This document shows, one piece after another, positions 1 through 12,108 of a stretch of DNA of 64,000 bases. How positions within the stretch are numbered: the stretch's first letter is position 1; every line of letters begins with the position of its first letter. This stretch comes from Phallusia fumigata. Lineage: Eukaryota; Chordata; Ascidiacea; Phlebobranchia; Ascidiidae. The notes under the pieces were generated by a model. That model was not told the DNA's origin, ran no database searches, and was given only the letters and a program-made list of their open reading frames with translations. The DNA is taken from the NCBI GenBank assembly GCA_008931825.1, contig QXVZ01001034.1, positions 248,001 to 312,000 on the forward strand. The letters are read 5' to 3'. The position numbers and the translations under genes were made by a program.

Positions 1-120
1 TTACAATAACAGATTGAAAAAAAAAACAATCCAAAAATCACTTGATGATTGAAAAATGCAACCAGTATGAAATCCAGGGTAAAGCGCTGTAAGCAACATT
101 CGAAAGCAAACTTCTATTAC

Positions 121-3100
121 CGAAGTGACTTGCGCTTTTCCGTGCGATAAGCATCAATTGTGAACACAGGAAAGTTTGCGCTTGCGGCAGCTTTCTCCTC
201 TTCTCCGAATGAGCGAACTGATTCCGTGGAATTCGACCGAGCCAGGGGTCTAAGCCTCCTGCTTGGTTGCCGAGTTATGGAATGCATGTCCTCCGCTTCG
301 TTGCAAGTTTGCTTGCGCTGTAAATGTAAGATATTAATTGTCATTGTTTCTAAAATTGTTTAGTTGTAAATTACAACCTAACTAAATCTTGCCGTTATAT
401 GCCTTATTTAACAGTTAAGGTCACAAATGCAAAAAATTTGTTTGGGCATAGATTAAATTAAAATAAATTTTATCTCAATTTAATTTACTTTTATATCTGC
501 CCATAACAAGTTTCTTGCAGTTGGGATTTAAAATATTTAAGTCAAACAAATCAAACACTTTCGAAATAAAATAAAAAATTGAAAAAAATTAAAAGATACT
601 TGAAAAATTTTGAGCCAAACATTTTAAACCCCACTTGCATTTTAGAGGGTTCAGGTTAAAATGTTTTGCTATCAAACTGCTTAACTTACCTATTTGAATG
701 TGGAAGCAAAACCTAAAAAAACTTGCAGCAATTAAGGAACTTACCACAGTAAGCTCTGATTTTATTTCCATCTTGCTCTTCTGTCGGGTCAGGGAAGGAA
801 TAGTAAGAGGAGATGTTGATCTCAAAGGAATAAGGTCCTCTTCATCATCTTCGAAGTCCACTCCATCAAACAATTCATCAATCATTGTGTCCTCGCTGCC
901 TTCCTTCTGAGCATTGTTTGCTTCATCCCCTTCCTCTTCTTCATCCTCATCTTCTGCAGTCAATTCCTCTTCTGTGAACAATAAAAGAAATCAAATATTG
1001 AGTTTTTTGCTCATCAAAGGGTTCAGATATACTGGTAAATCCAGAGCAGAGGGAGCAAAGTGCATGTTATTATAAAAAGCATTTAATGTGCTTTTTATGC
1101 TGAATACTAAGTGCTTTGTTTTTTTTCTGTAACAGATTAGAATAGTCCTGGTAGCTTTCAGAGTTTTTCTTTTTTCTTCTGGTGTTTTTTTTAGTTCTGC
1201 CTGACTTATGTTTTTACTATGTTTTTTACAAATACTTTGTTATACAAGTAATTAAGAATATTTTTGTTTGCCTAATTCTTCAAGATCATTCCTGTCAAAC
1301 TAATTTCTATTTCTTTACTTATACTGTACACTAAAAACTATCTGAAAACCTTGGCTTGTATCTGAAAGATCCTGAATTTCAGTATCCTGAAATAGAAATT
1401 GGGAGTCTGAACCTTTTGTACACATAACAACTTCATCTTCACTGTTATCTGCCAACAAAACACATTACAAGAAATCTATAAACTCTGTCTGCAACTGAAA
1501 AATAACACATAACACTGAAATTCCACACCTGCAAAATGTGACCTCTACATCTCTAACTGCCCTTGTGCAATCTCAATGCATATATTTGTTAGTAAAACTT
1601 CAGTAAAGTTTTGTTGCAGACAATATTTTTTTGCTTTGACTCTGCTGACTTTGGCTGGTCTGAGATTCTAATTTAGAATGTACGTTTTTCTGCATGTTAA
1701 CATGTTTACCTGGCTCTTCACCATTCTGTTCTGAGTCGTCCATCATACTGTCTCCATAGGACACGGTCGACTCATCCAGTATCTCCTCGTCCTCATCCAA
1801 GCTTCGGTCAGTTTTGGAAACCTCTACATGAGGGAAACCTAAAAATGAATATATTTAATGAGTGGTAAAGGAATTAATGACCATAGGCTGGTCTAAAAGA
1901 CAACTGATTATGATTGCTGGCATTTACACCACTGTCAATTTTGTTGAACTTCATTCTATGATTTCCACAATGATAAAAAAAAGATAAAATACAAAAAACT
2001 TCAGCTCCCTCCTCGTACGTACTTGTTGGGACCTTGCGATACTGAAGCAAAGCTTTCATACCCGTATCACTGCTGTCTTGGGTCATTGATGCATCATTGT
2101 CTGTGCACTCAGAAATATTGGCGTCTTCATCAATATTCACACCCATATAGCTATCCTGGTTATCATCCTATCACCCATGCAAAAACAAAACAAGGTTGTT
2201 GGTTTGTTACAGCTGTGAGAATTACAGAAGGGAACGAAACGAATTACGTTGAGTTTGGCATGAAGATTAAGCACGGATTAAGTGAAGTAAGTTGGGGATG
2301 TGCAAAGGATTTATTTGTTTGAACTGAACTGACCTAATTTCCTACTCGAGTCAAGAACGTGTCTGACAGAATGTGGCACCTGCTTTTATGCCAATATAGT
2401 CCTGTTTGAAGTATGTTTGTGAAGTATTATGTTGATTGGTAGCTATTTTTTAATACTTTTGCCAAAAACAACACTCGTTTCAACAGAAGAGTTTAATGTT
2501 AAAATTTAAAAAAAATGTCAAAAACTTTTGGTACACAATAGATTTCTGGCTATGTTTACTATCTTTAATATTTTAGTTTTCTAAACTTAGAACAAACTTC
2601 TTTTAACTTCTTAAATCTGCATTGACATTTAAATGTATGAATTCTGCAAAGAAACTTTACTAACTTATGTCTCATAACACGCACATACACACACAAAAAG
2701 CAATTTTAGATATCCTTCTAGCGACCTCCTTGCTGATGTTAATAACTCAAGTCGACGTCTTAGTCACCCTCGCAATGGAATTACAAGAAATGAAATGCTG
2801 ACGTTCGACGTGGTATGAGTAATCACTAGGCAACTGTCACCATTTATAGCCGACATCGATCATTCCCCAAAACCAACGATGCCTTTACTGGACGCCAGTG
2901 GCAAAATAATACAAAACAAAACACTTAAGCTGAAAACAGGGCAGTCAATGCATTGATGGCAGTACAGGAAAAGGCTTTACGTATCAACAATAGCAGTTTG
3001 AATGGTTCAACTGCTTACTGGTCTGGCTGGGGCTGATTTTCTGAAAAACTGACTCTGTTCGTGAAAGGATATTTGATGAAATGTCATGAACTTTTCCTTA

Positions 3101-6100
3101 GCTCTTGTGGCATTTGCACTTTGGCATCAACTACTGTTATTCTATGACAAAAAACAACAACAACATAAAACTCATGTGATGTCCCTGAATAAAGTTTAAC
3201 TTGAACCTTTCAAAAAAACATCGACATGTTACATTTTGGCTTTTACCAAAACTACACAAGTTCATGAAAAATATATTTTGTCTAAAATCATCAAAATTAT
3301 TGTTTACTGTCTGACAAACAATCTGCCCTATCCAACCTAAGACTGTAAGACACATAGGGCTTGTTGCCTAACATAAAGTGATAAGATTTGAAAGCAGCAA
3401 TTTCTGTGTGTGGTTATATGGAGCTTAACTCCCATGTATAAAAGGTTGCGTGGGAAATTAAACTTCCTGAGACATTGTAGCAAAACTTATTCTCTATGGA
3501 ATGTTGGTAAGGTTGAAAAAACATTTGTTTCATCAGAGAAAAAATAGAATTTTGAACCCACAGTAAACTGCTCGTTTAATCTGTTTATTGAATATAACAG
3601 TTATGTATATAATGTCACAAACTGAACTGAAAATAAAGATTTTTTTCCAACATACAGATATCTTGTAAAATAATGAGTCTAAATAAGTACACATAATATC
3701 TGCTTTCAAACTTCTCTAGTTTATTTACTGCAAACACTAAATGAAAAGCTATGCCTGAATTACTATTGTTTGTCAACAGTGCTCTAACACAACAGACTAA
3801 ACTGTGAATCATTCCTTTGACTGTCACACATTTTAATGGTAACCAAAAATAAAACCATTTTTCCAATTCCGGAGAAACGAGTTTACTGCGGTATCATTTC
3901 CTCATCTCGTTACTTTCAGTCGCTACACATTTCTGGTATTCGTCTGTCCATTATGACATCATAAGTCATGGCGATGACTACAATAGCTCTACGTACGTTG
4001 CACCGAGCCTTGTGTGTCACTGGTATGGTAATTGTGACGTCATTGGGGTAAAAAAGGTCCACTAAGCCTGGTTCGAAAGCAATGTGATGCAAATATGGCG
4101 CAAAAGGAAATTGGATTCGTAGAAAAATATGATTCTGAGGAGCGGTGTTAAGTTGTTTTGGGGAAATCCTAAACAAAAGACTTTTTTGGCATTGCCTGCC
4201 TCAGCCTTTTAATGTGAAATGCTATACATAAGTTAGTTTTATTTGTAATTGATGGGCAAGTAGAGGTCTTGTTGTTAATTAGAAAATTATTTACTTTAAA
4301 AACAGCTTTTTTGGCATAAAGATACACCACAGTAAATCAAATAAACAAAAAAAAGCCAGACATTTTTATTTTTGCCTTTGACAAGACAATATATCTTAAC
4401 TGCTCTTATCATTGCAGACAGCTCAATTAAGAAAATCAAAACAACCACATTTTAATCATGGAAAGTTTGTTACCTTGTCTTCTTCAACTTCGTCAATTTC
4501 TTCTTGACGCTCAGCAAATGTTTTTTCGTCAGAGCCTAATGTTGACTGGTCGGCCTTCACTCCATTTCTCTACAAATAGTTTTTTGCAGCACACTAAATT
4601 GTTTTGTGGTTAAAACACGAAACATCTGAATAAGAAATGGGCAAGTGGATTTTAACCTTCTGGGCCCTGTGATCCACAAAATTTTCAAAAATCAGATTCA
4701 TACATATTTTTACAGGTTGTAATATGTATCATATTGTACTTAAATGATGATTTTGACATGCAGTATTTGCATCTTTACTCATTATCAAGCGATGGAAACG
4801 TTTTTTACTCTAGAACTGAGCAATAAAAACAGCAACATTTGTGACTACTCAATACTGGCTTGACCTGGCTTAGCAGATCCACATTGCCCTTAACACCATG
4901 TTTGAATATAGGAAAAATTACATACATATTTATATCCATTTAATTTAAATGATCACACCTGTAGTTCAAGAAGTCTTTGTTGAAGACTTTTTGTTGTCGG
5001 TGTGACCTGATGACCTGGCACTTTCTCCTGTGATTCGTCATTTTTCCAGCTGGAAACAGTGATCTTGTTTCCAGCAAGTTTTGATTGAACAGTTCCAAAT
5101 GATCTGTGGAAAGTTTCAACAAGTTTTAACAGCGTATGTAGAAAAAATTAATGTAGTCTCTTAACCAATATCACCAGGCAATGTATTTGACTTGTTTCAT
5201 ACTACCTTTTTAAAGTACTTTAGGGTTTCTAAAACACTTGTGAAAAACTATAACCCAACAATTGTTTGCTTGGTTGACTATTTGAACAGTAACCACAAAT
5301 TCCTCATCAACTCTTTGACGCTATATTATTCTTTTTTAGAAGTATTCGATTTAATATCACATAAAAAAGATTTTTCAACAGGGGTCCACAGATTTCGTTG
5401 GGTCATACAGGGGGTCCAGGATTCAGTGTAATTTATTCATTTCATTTGATATTACCTACCAAAAGCCCTGGCAAAAAATTAAATATCAAGCTGGGTTCAG
5501 TCTCAGTGTACCAAAAAGTCAGAAAATCAACACATTAGGATGCACAGAATGTTGACATGTCACACGCCAGTTGCATAGTAATGCACAACAAATAAATGTT
5601 TTAATTACTTGGTAGGGGTTGCTGAGTGTTCATTAACGACCTGCGGTGTTGGTTTCTTGCTGCCAGCAAATTGACTGAGGGTTTCAATAGATAACGAGAC
5701 CCTTTTGGAAATATTTTTGGGCTGGCGTGTAACTTCTTCATGAGCAGAACTCTGGTCCTTTCCAGCAGCAACCTGCTAAAATTTTTTTATATTTGTAATA
5801 ATGAAAACCTAAAAGATTAAGAATTTTATTTCCTTTGAACAATTTATTGTTTACATTTTTTAATAGATCTCTGCATCTGACAAAAGACAATAAAACAGGC
5901 AACCATTAGCTCTAAAACCAGCCAAGTCAGAGCTCTGTATTTTAGGTTATATATCTGGGATTCAAGAAAGTTATCTTGTAACCTTTGTTTACTTTTCCAT
6001 GCAAAGTTTTTAAAACCAACCTCATTGGCATAAATTTCAGCGCTGTATGTGTCTACCATTGGTGTGCGACGTCCGATTGGCTTATTTTTGGGTGTTTCGA

Positions 6101-8920
6101 CTTTTTCAGGGCTGTAGAATGAAAACTTAAGTTGGAATATACACAGTTTTTGTCATAAAAAGGTTTATTAGAAAGCCTTTCAACTGGAGGTTTTGTGTCC
6201 GATGTTATGTTATTTTAACTTTAGCACAACAGTTTTTATATGTTTTACAGATAAATTTCTTTGCAAATTTTTCAAAACCTATTGATCCAAATAACTCTGG
6301 CAAAGCTAGCTACATTGCACACATGTACAGCACCAAAAATACCAACAAGTAGAGTTTGTTCATTTTTTACATGTTTTACCTGAACTGTGTACGAGTCAAG
6401 TCATCTTCCCAACTGTTGACCTTTTGAGCAAGAGCAGCCATCCTTGCCTTGCGATCAACATCAATTTTACGTTGCATTGTAGCTGTTGGTGTGGGTGACT
6501 GCGGATCATTTTGTACAGGCGACACCACACAACTAAAGTCTATCTCTTCACCAGTATCTAAGGCAGTTAAGAGTATTTATGTTAAAGAACAAACGCTTTA
6601 TTAACATTAGGTCAATAGCTGCCATCATTAGTGATACAACAAGGCTTGCAATAGTTACATAGGTATTCAGAAACAAAGTATGCATTAATAGGTCAAAACT
6701 GTGTAAGTAATTCAAAACATAAACAGAAGCAATATATTTTCCCCAACAAACAAGGATGCACCAACTGATCAGCTTAAACACATGACATTAGGATCCTGTT
6801 AGGGAACACAGTACAGTAAGTTGTCAGTGCACCAGTGGCAGTTTGGGCAGTGAACTGTTTTTTACTGATGTCGCAGTTTTAAACTTCAAATTCCGGCGCA
6901 CACCTCAACCTGTGTTTTGTGCCAGGACAGTTTTTCAAACATGATAATTTCTATTGTGACGTTATAAAGCATCATAAATTTTCTAACTAGCGTTTGGATT
7001 AGCAAATTGCCGACCAGCTGCAACGTTTAAATTTGCCAAGGGTAAAATGTTTTGTTTTTTAAAAACAGTTTGTTAAGATACAGTAACACTGCGGCACACC
7101 TAGCATCGTCTCACGGCACACCAGTGTGTTGCAGGACATCCCTTGCCAAGCATTGGTTTGAATGACAATATTATTATTTTATTTAAGGTGATTCATTAAA
7201 TTATTACTAAATATAGACATCAGGGCATGTGCTTGGATCTTCCCAAATGCTTTCACGTAGCCTAAAAATAATGACACACTGGTATACAAATTAAAGTATG
7301 CCAAGTTAGGAAGATTTGCTGTACTGAATCAAAGTCCTTCCAAACATTTTCATTCAGAGAGGTGTGGGCAAAAAAAAACTTACCATGATGCAGTGCAATG
7401 ATTTTTGTATGGCAGGTATATCATTTATAACTAGTGTATAGATTCATTTTTAAGGTAATTTCCAACACTGAAAAAAGATCTCACCAGCAGCCTCCCATTG
7501 TTTCCGTTGGTTAATGAGTCTCTTCATGCGCTGACTTACTGAAGCAGCTCCAGTTCCTAAAAGTACACACAATCATAAAGTCTTCTGTTTCAACTTCTAA
7601 ACACAAAAACACTCATACCAGTTTGCTTGACCTCAGAATCAGCATTTTCGATATCAGCATCACTTTCCATGCGAGAGCGTTTATTTGGTGACTCAGCTTG
7701 CCCTTAAACATAGACCCACATGTAAACCCATGTCCCTAACAGATAAAACTCTACGAAGGCTTGTGACAGTAAGCTGCTTACTGCAAATACAACTTAATAA
7801 ATGGCACATGCTACACTGTGTTGGGTGCTATAATAAAAACCCTTTTTCTCAGTATTGCAATGAAACAGGAAATGGAATATTTTGTTGGTATTTATCATCC
7901 GATGGAATAGACAGTAGTGTCCTGTTTAGCTGGTGTAAAATTATCAATGACTGATTGAAATTATTCAAATTTTTACATTATACTGTTCATCTTCAATGTC
8001 TTTTTTTCATTAGTACTGATAAAAATTTTATCTGGGCACATGTTTCAAACTGTTTTTACTTGCATGAATAAAAATTGTTACCCTGTTAGGCGTCTTTTTA
8101 TGTGCGCAACTTCGGGAATACTTTTTGAGAAAGAAGTGTTAACAAATACTTAAATGATTGTTGCAAGTGAAACCTGTACATCACAAAATTATTTTTGTCA
8201 AAGGTAAATAGAAGTAGCCATGAAAGCAGTTTATTAAATACAATAAAACCTAAATATAGTTGTTATAAATCTGTTATATATTCCTTTACATAGAAGGAAA
8301 AAATTACCGGCAGTTGGTGGTTTCAGGCCATCCTCCATTGGTTGGGATGGTTGATCTGCTGCAGAGTTCGTCATGTTTTCCTGGTCCTCAAGAGGACGCC
8401 TCTTTCTGGACTGTGAAGAATGCTGTATCATTTTTTGTTGCATGGCTTCTTGACGGGCCCGGGTACGTTCCAGAAGTTTCTAAACAAGTGTAGGAAATAG
8501 GTTTTTAAATTAATTTGTAGCTAACGAAACCTGGTACCTGCTATTAGTAAATAGTTTTTTTAAATACTGTTCGTCCCTACTGCAATTCTATAATTTTTGC
8601 TGCAAAATACTGTCAATGTTACATTGTCACTATTTTGACCCACATTACGAGATTACTGGTTAGGACATTGGGGTTAGAAAAGGCTAATAAAACTATTTAG
8701 TTTTATAACACAAGTCCAATCATTTTTTATATGACTTAGATAAAAATAAAATGTGGTGGTTTGAATATTAAAACGATACTCACTTGAAAATTTTTAGAAA
8801 ATGGTTGTATTTTAAGCACCACTTTTAAACATTTGATTGACAGATGAGTTTGTCTTAAAGTTAACCAATAGTTTCCTATGAAATACTTACTCTGGTAAAG
8901 TCATCAATTTCTGAAGGCAT
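121..8920 (-). CDS. ANLN: Anillin, N-terminal half (13 exons; continues beyond left edge)
   Basis: Actin-, myosin- and septin-binding scaffold of the cytokinetic ring. Exons in transcript order: 8891-8920, 8308-8479, 7619-7702, 7485-7556, 6380-6557, 6021-6111, 5609-5775, 4959-5103, 4474-4569, 2023-2167, 1710-1838, 745-971, 121-317. All junctions keep phase, giving about 577 residues. The start is the first ATG after an in-frame stop. Residues 1-27 contain KLLERTRARQEAMQQKM, nearly the vertebrate anillin N-terminus. Further family landmarks are SWEDD near residue 168, PTTKSLQQRLLELQ near 300-313, an acidic stretch with IDELFDGV (745-971), and a Ser-rich segment ending in FTIDAYRTEKRK (121-317), which resembles the vertebrate SIDAYRSQR region. 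The C-terminal anillin-homology and PH domains would lie left of the window. The donor at 2022 is a choice: GTATG slightly upstream in the transcript would also keep frame. An optional 99-nt exon is listed separately. Identity is very likely; individual exon ends slightly less so. Confidence 0.9.
1350..1448 (-). other. Candidate cassette exon of anillin
   Basis: Between the exons at 1710-1838 and 745-971 lies a 99-nt block, open in the anillin frame. It has a good acceptor (pyrimidine-rich, ending GGCAG) and a weak GTTTTC donor. It would add 33 residues starting DNSEDEVVMCTKGSD. This is acidic and Ser-rich like its neighbours. Because 99 is a multiple of three and the flanking phases match, it can be included or skipped without breaking frame. 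The weak donor keeps it tentative. Confidence 0.4.
2168..4473 (-). other. Large anillin intron with GC-richer islands
   Basis: This 2.3 kb intron is the longest in the visible part of anillin. No extra exon is needed, since the flanking exons are both in phase 0. Two less AT-rich islands stand out: about 2700-2990, and about 3870-4180, which contains a perfect TGACGTCA (4035-4042) followed at once by an ATTGG CCAAT-box core. They could be enhancers or an internal promoter; nothing coding was recognised. Confidence 0.35.
6822..7136. repeat. hAT-like repeat remnant in anillin intron
   Basis: On the minus strand the right-hand end reads ACTGGTGTGCCGTGAGACG, which resembles terminal sequences of common animal hAT elements. 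The motif GGCACACC occurs twice within 40 bp there. The left boundary, near CACCAGTGGCAG, is uncertain and no target-site duplication was found. Part of the flank (CATCCCTTGCCAAG, about 7136-7150) recurs near 59145, supporting repetitive origin. Confidence 0.3.
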
Positions 8921-9206
8921 TTTATCAGTTGTTGCCGTTTCCGATGATTCACAATTTTTGTTCTTCTAATTTGTTACAGCATAAATTCTGTTCGACAATC
9001 TAGTATTCTACACGAGAAGGTTTAAAAAGCAAGAAATGTTTAACTCAGCCACTTGAAAACGAAAACATCGCACTTCGACGCCTCACAAACCTTCAAACCA
9101 TCACTTCCTGTCTGAAGATTTGAAAATTTTTTCTTTGGCGCTCCGTGTAGGACACGCTTGAACAATTTTTAATTTTTTAAAAAAGGGTAAAAACATTAGG
9201 TACATT

Positions 9207-9581
9207 TAGGGTTGCCAACCGTCCTTTATTTCAAAGGACAATCCTTTATTCAGCTCTACTTGTCCTTGTCCTTTATTGAGATTTGAAACACCACTATTTG
9301 TCCTTTATTTTAAAATCTTTTTGACTTGTTAAATTTCTGAACTGCGACTTAAAGGACCAAGACAAATTTAGCATATTACAACACGTTAGTGATGAGGCCC
9401 TTCCAAAATCGAGCCGAAATTTGTTGTGAAAGAAATCATAGTGAGAAAACTAGTAACAGTAGTGCCTATAATTTATGTCATCACCAGATCGAAAAATAAA
9501 TTGAAAGTGTGTTTTCGAGACGTGTAAAAATATCAAGGTTTTTATGTCCTTTATTGAAGCGTAACAAAGTTGGCAACCCTA
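9207..9581. mobile_element. hAT-type MITE, complete, with 8-bp target duplication
   Basis: The 375-bp element begins TAGGGTTGCCAAC and ends GTTGGCAACCCTA, a perfect 13-bp terminal inverted repeat. It is flanked by identical 8-bp copies of GGTACATT (9199-9206 and 9582-9589). An 8-bp duplication and TIRs beginning YARNG are hallmarks of the hAT superfamily. It has no coding capacity and so depends on a transposase elsewhere. TCCTTTATT occurs five times: four in the left 100 bp and one near the right end. This fits subterminal transposase-binding repeats. Intact TIRs and duplication imply a fairly recent insertion. Confidence 0.88.
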
Positions 9582-10375
9582 GGTACATTTAAAAAACAAA
9601 AAGGTTTTCGGAATTTAGTCCATAAAGAATTCTATACCACAGAAAATATTACACAAGAAACCGACACAATCCCGTACTAATAATTTACCTGATGAAAATT
9701 GTTCAACAGTATGAATTAACACAAAATCTATCAAAATACAAAATTGCGATGATAAGCACTTTAAATAACATACAGATGTTTTATACATTATACACCCTAA
9801 CCCAGCACTTTAAAAAAATTACCAGCCTAATGACAGTGAGAGTCACCTCACGTTACCTCACTTGCAAGTTTTTAACCATACGGTGTCGCTGTAGATGTGA
9901 CAATGATAAAAAGGTACGTAACCTGAAAAAAACTTGGTTGTGTAATTCAATGTTGGGTAAAGTTATCACAACGGTCAACGTCAAAAACAGCATTTGTCCC
10001 TTAAAATTGGCGCCTTTGAACTCAGATTGGGTATAATACGTTAGTTTAAACATATACAACGGCTGAACATGGTACGACACACTGTACAGGAAGTCTGAGA
10101 AAGATTGTGATTGCATGGTCATTAGACTGTGTTAACAAGATGATTTACAGCAGTAAGTAAAATCATATTTCCTGCACTCAGTTGGTTGGGAACTTCCAGT
10201 TGTGCTGAAGCGTCCGAAATTATGCATACAGCAGCCCCTTAATTAGCTGTAAAACTCCTTCGGCGCATGATCTGTTGCCAATTTTAGCCTGCTAGGGGTC
10301 TGATACATGTCAAAGAAAAAACGTTGATATTTTTCCCGTTTCCTTGTATCATTTATTTGCATATTTTTTCTGTTT

Positions 10376-10535
10376 TTCACTTATTTGCTTTCGTGTTACT
10401 TTTGGGGGGTTCACATGCTTGTGATTGTTTTTGTGCATCGTAACCGGCCTCAAAGTTAGGGGTGGCTGACAAGGTGACCCCAGGGTCTTTCGCCACCCCG
10501 CTGCTCGATGAGCGCGAAATAAACTAAACTAAACT
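10376..10535 (+). mobile_element. Putative LINE 3' end with AAACT-repeat tail
   Basis: A locally GC-rich block (about 10440-10510, including GGTGACCCCAGGGTC and CGCCACCCCGCTGC) ends in GAAATAAACTAAACTAAACT. A structured GC-rich 3' end followed by a short tandem tail is typical of 5'-truncated non-LTR retrotransposons. No reverse-transcriptase coding sequence is present, and the left boundary and target duplication were not found. Clade is unknown. Confidence 0.4.
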
Positions 10536-12028
10536 GATATTATATGTCGCACATCAAGTCAGGAAAGCTTAAAAAATGTCATGAGAATTGTTGAATGAAT
10601 TAGCCCCATTTGCGTCCTTAAGCAGAATGACTGTCGTGTATTCGTGGTAAACGTTGATAAATGAAGCAAAGTTGCCCTACAGACTGTGATGTGTTTATAT
10701 TTACGGGCCTTTGGAATTGTTTTATAACGCAACCGAAACCGCATTGTACTGCCTAAATGAACTCTCACAACAGGCGAGAGTAACAACAGGCGATTGTTTG
10801 ACTTTGTTAAACAATGTTCAAGCTTTTAAGACAGGAAGAGGGTGGCTTGCATCCTCCGATTAACGTAGGGAAAAATAATGATTGCCTGTTTTAGGTCATC
10901 CAGAAGTAACCGCAAAATCATCTATTGACTTTTGCTCCTATTGTGTGAACCAGGCATCGCAGGGTTTCGAATACATACATCCATCGAAACTTTTCCACAC
11001 ATACCCTTGATGGATTGCGGACGTGCTGGATAAGAAATGCACTGCGAAAGGAGATCGTTAAATTGCGGAAATGCTTGCAGGCAATCCACTTGCTGGAAAT
11101 CCCATATTGCATGGCAAGCTGGTGCCTGCAATAAGTTGCACGCAACTGTTTTGAGGCTCCGGCTGTTTTGCATAGTCTTTTGCAGGAAAAAGTGCCATTT
11201 TTTGCAATTCCTCTTGTTCTTGTGCAGTCCCTCTTCAGGCTATTAAAAAATAAGCATACCTATTTAATTTATTGTTGCTTTTTAACAATTTATTGTTGTG
11301 TGGTTCAAACATTTGAAAACAAAACTTTTGCACAAATGTTTGGGTTTCACTGCGAACCTATATAATGTTTGTAAACGTTTGTCCAAATTCCTTTTGTAAA
11401 CAGTGAACAATAATGGACGGCCTCCATTTTAAAAATCTTGAATGATTTTTATTTCGTACAATTTTGTTAAGTTTGTCAAAATGCAACACAATAAGGTGTC
11501 GCGGAATTTTAATGAGTGAGTGCAGAGCCCAGGAACTGTAACTAATTGGGGACAGCCACATATAAGACATAATTTTACATTGAGCCTATATTTTATCCAG
11601 CATGACAAAGGGTTTTAAAGGAGCTAAACCGCATGATTGTAAATAGACATGCAAAGGTGATTTGCAGCGTGGATACTTTAAAAAACAAGTTTGACACCGA
11701 ACCACAATTTTAATGGCACTATCGACAAAAAGGCACATAAATTCGCGAAAAAGAAAATGCCGGCAGTGAAACTTTGTACAAATACATGTGCTAAGAATAC
11801 ACAAAAGTTTAAGGTTTGTTTTCGGTACCAAACATCGCAACACAATAATCTTTCAAGTTAATGATCGTTTTAGGGTCATTTGAGGTAATTCTTTTGGAGA
11901 AGAATCAAAATGCTACTTGCTTCAAAAACCTAGTATTCCTAACATTCACAACAAATATGACAAGAAGAGGTAAATGTGGGGCGCATGCCGACGCATATAT
12001 TCATGAACAACAACTTCGCAACAAATGG

Positions 12029-12034
12029 AAAAAA
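12029..12034 (-). terminator. Pol III terminator of tRNA-Gln
   Basis: Six consecutive T on the minus strand, beginning three bases after the tRNA 3' end; this is the usual RNA polymerase III stop signal. Confidence 0.8.
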
Positions 12035-12036
12035 CA

Positions 12037-12108
12037 AGGTCCCGCCGAGATTTGAACTCGGATCGCAGGATTCAGAGTCCTGAGTGCTAACCGTTACACC
12101 ACGGGACC
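12037..12108 (-). tRNA. tRNA-Gln (anticodon CUG)
   Basis: The minus strand gives a 72-nt cloverleaf without intron. The acceptor stem is GGTCCCG/CGGGACC, the D-arm contains GTGTAACGGTTAGCAC, the anticodon stem CAGGA/TCCTG frames loop CTCTGAA (anticodon CTG), and the T-arm contains GAGTTCAAATCTC. Length, arms and U discriminator match animal tRNA-Gln(CUG) closely. Both internal Pol III boxes are intact and a six-T run follows the gene at 12034-12029, serving as terminator. It is not part of a SINE: no tail or body follows. Confidence 0.97.

Larger units (their letters stand above)
9590..12036. other. Intergenic spacer, anillin 5' side
   Basis: Sequence between the MITE and the tRNA gene. Apart from the LINE-like tail listed separately, only short open frames with no recognisable protein character occur on both strands. 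The anillin promoter should lie just upstream of 8920, so most of this stretch is not needed for it. No further feature is supported. Confidence 0.5.

Noticed and set aside
9692-10122. Overlapping 114- and 89-codon frames on opposite strands
   Set aside because: Both lack protein character and overlap each other; treated as non-coding.
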